The notes under the pieces: model-generated
What the model was told of the DNA's origin: nothing
What the model saw: the letters and a program-made list of their open reading frames with translations, nothing else
The model's database searches: none
Origin: an uncultured Latescibacterota bacterium
Lineage (GTDB): Bacteria; Latescibacterota; UBA2968
DNA: 64,000 nt
NCBI GenBank assembly: GCA_958295785.1
Contig: OY282377.1
Coordinates: forward strand, 1,564,394-1,628,393
Direction of reading: 5' to 3'
In this document: piece by piece, positions 59,540 to 64,000 of the stretch
Layout: each line of letters starts with the position of its first letter
Position numbering within the stretch: the first letter of the stretch is position 1
Position numbers and translations under genes: made by a program

Positions 59540-61597
59540 TTAATCCGTGATCGCTTTTTCCCGCCGCATCACTTCCCGATTGACCCGCACATCCTCGAGC
59601 GTCGGATCGAGAGACAAGGCCCGGTCCAAACTCGCCAGCGCGTCCTCAATTTTGCCCAAGTGGTAGAGCGCGATGCCCAGGCCAGAGTGCGCCGCCGCGT
59701 TGTCCGGGTTTGTTTCAATGAGTCGGCGATAGTGTTCCAACGCCTCGTCGTAATGCTGGCGCTTGAGTTGCAACAAGGCCAAGTTTTGAAGCGCGATGGC
59801 ATAGCGCGGATCCAGGTTCAGGACGTGGCGCAAGTGTTTCTCCGCGTCATCGAATTTGCCTTGCGCCATGAGCGCGACGCCAGCGTCGGCATGTGCCCTG
59901 ATTTGTGGCATGCCTTTGCGGTTGATGAGGGCCTCTTCAAAGGTCGGGTCAATGGCGAGCGCGCGGTCAATGCTTTGCAGTGCCTCGTCTGTCCGCCCCA
60001 TGTAGTAGAGCGCGATGCCTAGGCCAGAGTGCGCCGCCGCGCTGCGGGGGTTGATCTCGATGAGCCGGCGATAAGCAGCCACCGCTTCTTCGTGGCGTTG
60101 CTTCCTAACCAGCACCGACCCCAGGTTCTGGCGCGCGCTTTCATCGCGGGGATCGAGTTTTAGGGCGTGGCGCAAGTGTTCCTCTGCCTCGTCCAACTGC
60201 CCTGCCCCACTGAGCGCGGTGCCCAGGTTGTAGTGGGCTATCGGCGCGGTTGGATTGTGCGCGATGACGTGGCTCCAGAAGGTCACTTTGTCCCGATAGA
60301 TGCCCGATTGCCGCCAAGTCAGCGTTCCCAAGACGACCAACGCGACTGCAGCGATCGTGCGTGCGATTTTTTGCCGCGCGCACCTGCTCGCCCCGTACGC
60401 CGCCGCGCCGATGACGACGAGCAGCACCCCAATGCCGGCCAAGTACTGGTACCGGTCCGCGACAAAGGAGAACTGCATGTACCCGTAATCCACAAATCCG
60501 AGCACGGGCGACAAGGTGACCGCAAAGAACAGCATGCCGGCAAGCGGCCCTCGTCCGATCCTGTCTCGAAAAAAATAGAGCAGTGCCGCAACGGCCCCAG
60601 TTGCAACAAGATACGCCCACGCCAGCGGGTCGGCAACGCTGACTTCCCAGTGGGGGTAAATGATCGCCAGTTCGGTCGGCCACAGCAATTTGCCGGCGTA
60701 AAACCACAGGATACGCGCCGCGATGAGCACCCGCTCAATGGCCGAGTACCCGAAGGAGATGACTTCATTGGATTGGTAAAACGATGCGTCCGCGATGGCG
60801 ATGAACAGCCCCACCGCAAAGAAGGGCACGAGCCGAAACAAGTCGGCACCAGTCGTGCGGCCCTGCTTCCACCAGTGATAGATCAAGAGGGCAACCGGCA
60901 GCGTGACCGCGATGGATTTGCACAGCATCCCCAGCGCGAACAGGAACAGGGCGAGGAAGTAGCGTCTCGGTCTGCGTTCCGCCACAAAGCGAATATAGGC
61001 GGAGAATGCGCCGAGATAGAACAGGGTAGAGAGCAGGTCTTTGCGCTCGATCACCCATGCGACGGATTCGACATGCAGGGGATGGACTGCGAACGCGGCG
61101 GCGATGATCCACGCGCCGGGCACGACCAACCTCGCCAGCAAGTGCCACAGCAGCAGCGTATTGACCAAGTGCAGCAGAACGTTGACAATGTGATACCCCG
61201 CTGGGTCGAACCCCCACAACTTGTGCTCCAGCCAAAAGGTTGAATAGACCAGCGGCCAGTAGTGCCCCTCCCACATCTTCATATCGCCCGGTGAGAACCA
61301 GAGTTGCCACAGGCCGGACAGCTCTCGAATCGGCGGGGCTTCGGTTATGACGCGGTCGTCCCAAACAAAGCCGCCCCACAGCATGGCCGGCAAATAGCTG
61401 ACGCCCACAAACAGGCCGAGCGCGAGGATGCCCAGCGCGTCCCGCCGCGTCAGTGTGCGCGATTCGCGGCGCGGTTGATGCCGGCGCGTCTTTGCGTTTT
61501 TTCGATCCGCCAGCCTGCGCTCCCGCCGCGACGCATGAACGCTTTGCTCGGTGGACGATCTGTTGCGCGTCCTGTTTGCATGCGTTCTTTTCGCCAT
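59540..61597 (-). CDS. TMTC-like membrane protein with TPR tail, paralogue 1
   Basis: A 685-residue protein: a basic N-terminus (about 50 residues, rich in Arg), about 10 membrane segments with the TMTC/GT-C-like motifs FVWDDRVITEAP and HVESVAWVIERKDLLSTLFY, and six or more TPR repeats from about residue 455 to the end (AIAHYNLGTALSGAGQLDEA type). Proteins of this layout are putative polyprenyl-sugar glycosyltransferases whose TPRs hold substrate proteins. It is the first of three tandem copies, the closest to the repeat, and has the longest TPR tail. Confidence 0.82.
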   Translation of the reverse strand: MAKRTHANRTRNRSSTEQSVHASRRERRLADRKNAKTRRHQPRRESRTLTRRDALGILALGLFVGVSYLPAMLWGGFVWDDRVITEAPPIRELSGLWQLWFSPGDMKMWEGHYWPLVYSTFWLEHKLWGFDPAGYHIVNVLLHLVNTLLLWHLLARLVVPGAWIIAAAFAVHPLHVESVAWVIERKDLLSTLFYLGAFSAYIRFVAERRPRRYFLALFLFALGMLCKSIAVTLPVALLIYHWWKQGRTTGADLFRLVPFFAVGLFIAIADASFYQSNEVISFGYSAIERVLIAARILWFYAGKLLWPTELAIIYPHWEVSVADPLAWAYLVATGAVAALLYFFRDRIGRGPLAGMLFFAVTLSPVLGFVDYGYMQFSFVADRYQYLAGIGVLLVVIGAAAYGASRCARQKIARTIAAVALVVLGTLTWRQSGIYRDKVTFWSHVIAHNPTAPIAHYNLGTALSGAGQLDEAEEHLRHALKLDPRDESARQNLGSVLVRKQRHEEAVAAYRRLIEINPRSAAAHSGLGIALYYMGRTDEALQSIDRALAIDPTFEEALINRKGMPQIRAHADAGVALMAQGKFDDAEKHLRHVLNLDPRYAIALQNLALLQLKRQHYDEALEHYRRLIETNPDNAAAHSGLGIALYHLGKIEDALASLDRALSLDPTLEDVRVNREVMRREKAITD

Positions 61598-61628
61598 TTT
61601 ACTTCCTTGAGAAAAAGGGCGTATTCAA

Positions 61629-63461
61629 TTATTGCCCGCGTTGTCGCAAGATCTCCCGCACCGCGTCGCGGTTGGTCCGTATGTCCTCGCGCATTGGGTC
61701 TAGGGTCAACGCTCGCTCCAAAGCATTGAGCGACTCGTCGGGTCTGCCCAAGAAGTACAGCGCAGTGGCAACGCCGTGGTGGGCACTCGGATTGCGGGGA
61801 CTGACTTCGACGAGGCGGCGATAGAGATCGAGTGCTTCGCCGTAGCGTTGTCGCATGACCTGTAGCGCGGCCAGATTTTGAAGGGCGTATACGGAGCCGT
61901 ATACGGAGCGGGGATCGAGTGCCAGAGCGCGACTCAGCGGGCCCTCGGCCTCGTCTATCCGGTCTAGCTTGATCAGCGCGGCCCCGACGTTGGAGTGTTC
62001 ACGGGCGTCGTTCGGGGCCTGTTTTAAGGCGATGCGAAAGGCGGCGAGGGCTTCTTCCCAACGATTCTGCTTGGTCAATGCCTCGCCCAGATTGCGATGG
62101 GCTTGTCGCGCCGTGGGGTTGTGTGCAATGATGTGACTGAAAAAGGTTACACCATCTCTGTAGATGCCCGCCTGCCGCCAAGTCAGAGTTCCCAGGACGA
62201 CCAGTATTGCCGCCGCGGCGCATGCTGCCCCCTTTCGCCATCCCTCCGGCCAGCGGCCCGCACTGTGCGTCGCTGCGCCTACGAGCACCGCCATCACTCC
62301 GATACCGGCCAGATATTGGTAGCGGTCCGCGACAAAGGAGAACTGCATGTAGCCAAAGTCCACAAAGCCGAGCACCGGCGACAATGTGACCGCGAAGAAC
62401 AGCGCGCCGGCCAGCGGCCCTCGCCCGATCCGATGCCGAAAGCGGTAGAGTGCCGCGACCCCTGCGAAAGCGGTTATGACATAGCCCCACGCCAGCGGAT
62501 CTGCAATGTTCACCTCCCAATGGGGATAAATGACGGCCAAGTTCGCCGGCCAGAGCAGTTTGCCCGCGTAAAACCACAGGGCGTGCGCTGCGATGAGCAC
62601 CCGCTCGGCCATTGAGTAGTCGAGGGCAAGGGGTTCCCTGGACTGGTAGAATATTGTGTCCGCCACCGCGGCGATCAGCCCCACTGCGAAGAACGGCATC
62701 AGCCGGAGCAGATCCGCGCCGGTCGTGCGGCCATGTTGCCACCAATGATAGATCAACAGCGCAACGGGCAGAGTGACCGCGATGGACTTGCACAGCATCC
62801 CCAGCGCGAATAGGAATAGGGCGAGGAAATAGCGTCTCGGTCTGCGTTCCGCCACAAAGCGGATATAGGCGGAGAAGGCGGCGAGATAGAACAGGGCCGA
62901 GAGCAGGTCCTTGCGCTCGATTACCCAAGCCACGGATTCGACATGCAGGGGATGGATGGCGAACACCGCCGCGACGATCCACGCGCCGGGCACGGTTAGA
63001 CGCGCCACCAGACGCCAAAGAAGCAAGGTGTTGACGAGGTGTAGCAGAACATTGACGATATGATAGCCGGTCGGGGCATAGCCCCACAGTTTGTGCTCTA
63101 ACCAAAAGGTCGTATAGACCAGCGGCCAGTAGTGCGCCTCGTTCTCGATCTCCGCAGGCGAGAACCAGACGCGCCACAGGCCGTCCATGTCTCGGACCGC
63201 GCGGGCCTCGGTGAAGACGCGGTCATCCCAGACAAAACCGGCGAAGAACGCGGGGAAGTAGCTGCCCACCAGTAGCAGGCCGAGCGCGAGGATGCCCAGC
63301 GCGTCCTGCCGCGTCAGTGTGCGCGATTCGCGGCGCGGTTGATGCCGTCGCGTCTTTGCGTTTTTTCGATCCGCCCGCCTGCGCTCCCGCCGCGACGCAT
63401 GAACGCTTTGCTCGGTGGACGATCTGTTGCGCGTCCTGTTTGCATGCGTTCTTTTCGCCAT
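61629..63461 (-). CDS. TMTC-like membrane protein with TPR tail, paralogue 2
   Basis: A 610-residue tandem paralogue of the gene at 59540, nearly identical over the first 50 residues and the membrane core, and with a shorter TPR tail (about four repeats). The TPR region is almost the same as that of the partial copy to the right, differing by a few residues and a four-codon insertion made by a 12-base tandem duplication (GTATACGGAGCC type) near 61890. The spacing sequence after it (GAGAAAAAGGGCGTATTCAA) is identical to the one after the next copy, so the duplication is recent. Confidence 0.82.
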   Translation of the reverse strand: MAKRTHANRTRNRSSTEQSVHASRRERRRADRKNAKTRRHQPRRESRTLTRQDALGILALGLLLVGSYFPAFFAGFVWDDRVFTEARAVRDMDGLWRVWFSPAEIENEAHYWPLVYTTFWLEHKLWGYAPTGYHIVNVLLHLVNTLLLWRLVARLTVPGAWIVAAVFAIHPLHVESVAWVIERKDLLSALFYLAAFSAYIRFVAERRPRRYFLALFLFALGMLCKSIAVTLPVALLIYHWWQHGRTTGADLLRLMPFFAVGLIAAVADTIFYQSREPLALDYSMAERVLIAAHALWFYAGKLLWPANLAVIYPHWEVNIADPLAWGYVITAFAGVAALYRFRHRIGRGPLAGALFFAVTLSPVLGFVDFGYMQFSFVADRYQYLAGIGVMAVLVGAATHSAGRWPEGWRKGAACAAAAILVVLGTLTWRQAGIYRDGVTFFSHIIAHNPTARQAHRNLGEALTKQNRWEEALAAFRIALKQAPNDAREHSNVGAALIKLDRIDEAEGPLSRALALDPRSVYGSVYALQNLAALQVMRQRYGEALDLYRRLVEVSPRNPSAHHGVATALYFLGRPDESLNALERALTLDPMREDIRTNRDAVREILRQRGQ

Positions 63462-63492
63462 TTTACTTCCTTGAGAAAAAGGGCGTATTCAA

Positions 63493-64000
63493 TTATTGCC
63501 CGCGTTGCCGCAAGATCTCCCGCACCTCGTCGCGGTTGGTCCGTATGTCCTCGCGCATCGGGTCTAGGGTCAACGCTCGCTCCAAAGCATTGAGCGACTC
63601 GTCGGGTCTGCCCAAGAAGTACAGCGCGGTGCCAACGCCGTGGTGGGCACTCGGATTGCGGGGACTGACTTCGACGAGGCGGCGATAGAGATCGAGTGCT
63701 TCGCCGTAGCGTTGTCGCATGACCTGTAGCGCGGCCAGGTTTTGGAGGGCGTACACCGAGCGGGGATCGAGTGCCAGAGCGCGACTCAGGGGTCCCTCGG
63801 CCTCGTCTATCCGGTCTAGCTTGATCAGCGCGGCCCCGACGTTGGAGTGTTCGCGGGCGTCGTTCGGGGCCTGTTTTAAGGCGATGCGAAAGGCGGCGAG
63901 GGCTTCTTCCCAACGCTTCTGCTTGGTCAATGCCTCGCCCAGATTGCGATGGGCTTCTCGCGCCGTGGGGTTGTGTGCAATGATGTGACTGAAAAAGGTT
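63493..64000 (-). CDS. TMTC-like paralogue 3, C-terminal part
   Basis: Open on the minus strand from the right edge to 63493, giving the last 169 residues of a third paralogue: the TFFSHIIAHNPTAREAHRNL segment and TPR repeats such as EEALAAFRIALKQAPNDARE. It matches paralogue 2 with a few substitutions. The membrane part is outside the window. Confidence 0.85.
   Translation of the reverse strand, partial: TFFSHIIAHNPTAREAHRNLGEALTKQKRWEEALAAFRIALKQAPNDAREHSNVGAALIKLDRIDEAEGPLSRALALDPRSVYALQNLAALQVMRQRYGEALDLYRRLVEVSPRNPSAHHGVGTALYFLGRPDESLNALERALTLDPMREDIRTNRDEVREILRQRGQ

Overview
The window is GC-rich, gene-dense bacterial chromosome with no rRNA, tRNA or CRISPR array that I can see. Cytoplasmic sugar and acid oxidoreductases (three Gfo/Idh/MocA proteins), a phytanoyl-CoA dioxygenase, a sulfatase, a ThuA-like protein, an RraA-like protein and very large secreted repeat proteins with dockerin-like Ca-binding motifs recall uncultivated marine or sponge-associated lineages (Poribacteria, Latescibacterota and relatives). 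That placement is an inference from gene content. No marker gene in the window settles it.

Layout. (1) 1-4,828, minus strand: a tightly coupled defence and toxin-like operon of XRE/ImmA protease, DUF4411 PIN-like protein (frameshifted), HsdS, a small protein with an in-frame TGA, a DUF1828/1829 protein, and an AlbA_2 protein running off the left edge. (2) 5,054-27,358: a catabolic region. Gfo/Idh/MocA dehydrogenases, an M24 peptidase, a zinc alcohol dehydrogenase-like protein, PhyH, aldo/keto reductase, RraA, sulfatase, ThuA, sterol desaturase, a two-gene sugar ABC transporter without a binding protein, an iron alcohol dehydrogenase and a sodium:solute symporter suggest uptake and breakdown of sulfated or unusual sugars and organic acids. 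Inserted in it are a type II restriction-modification pair (D12 adenine methylase plus SacI-like endonuclease), a Ser/Thr kinase between direct repeats, and a PIN toxin-like pair. (3) 27,372-31,073: a nucleotidyltransferase gene split by two insertion sequences, an IS607-type element with intact TnpB and an IS701-type element. Removing both restores the reading frame exactly. (4) 31,782-39,542: a giant secreted protein with 15 CARDB-type repeats, a leucine-rich block and a YWTD propeller. (5) 39,761-46,849: an enolase-superfamily enzyme, a DUF1992 protein, RdgB, two small membrane proteins, a lytic transglycosylase and a sugar-nucleotide pyrophosphorylase. (6) 46,923-52,804: a hypothetical gene, a PIN remnant, an ATPase plus TOPRIM-like pair lying between 29-bp direct repeats, and a UvrD-type helicase with a degenerate exonuclease insert. 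(7) 52,880-64,000, minus strand: a second giant secreted protein (NHL, FG-GAP, ASPIC/UnbV, dockerin-like), a GT39-like glycosyltransferase and three tandem TMTC-like membrane/TPR paralogues.

Two repeat families stand out. One is a roughly 300-400 bp element in three same-strand copies (about 21,184, 31,197 and 59,233), with a paired hairpin and a partly conserved reading frame. The other is a short GC-rich intergenic repeat seen at least seven times. Together with the insertion sequences, flanking direct repeats and recent tandem duplications they show a genome shaped by repeat-mediated rearrangement.
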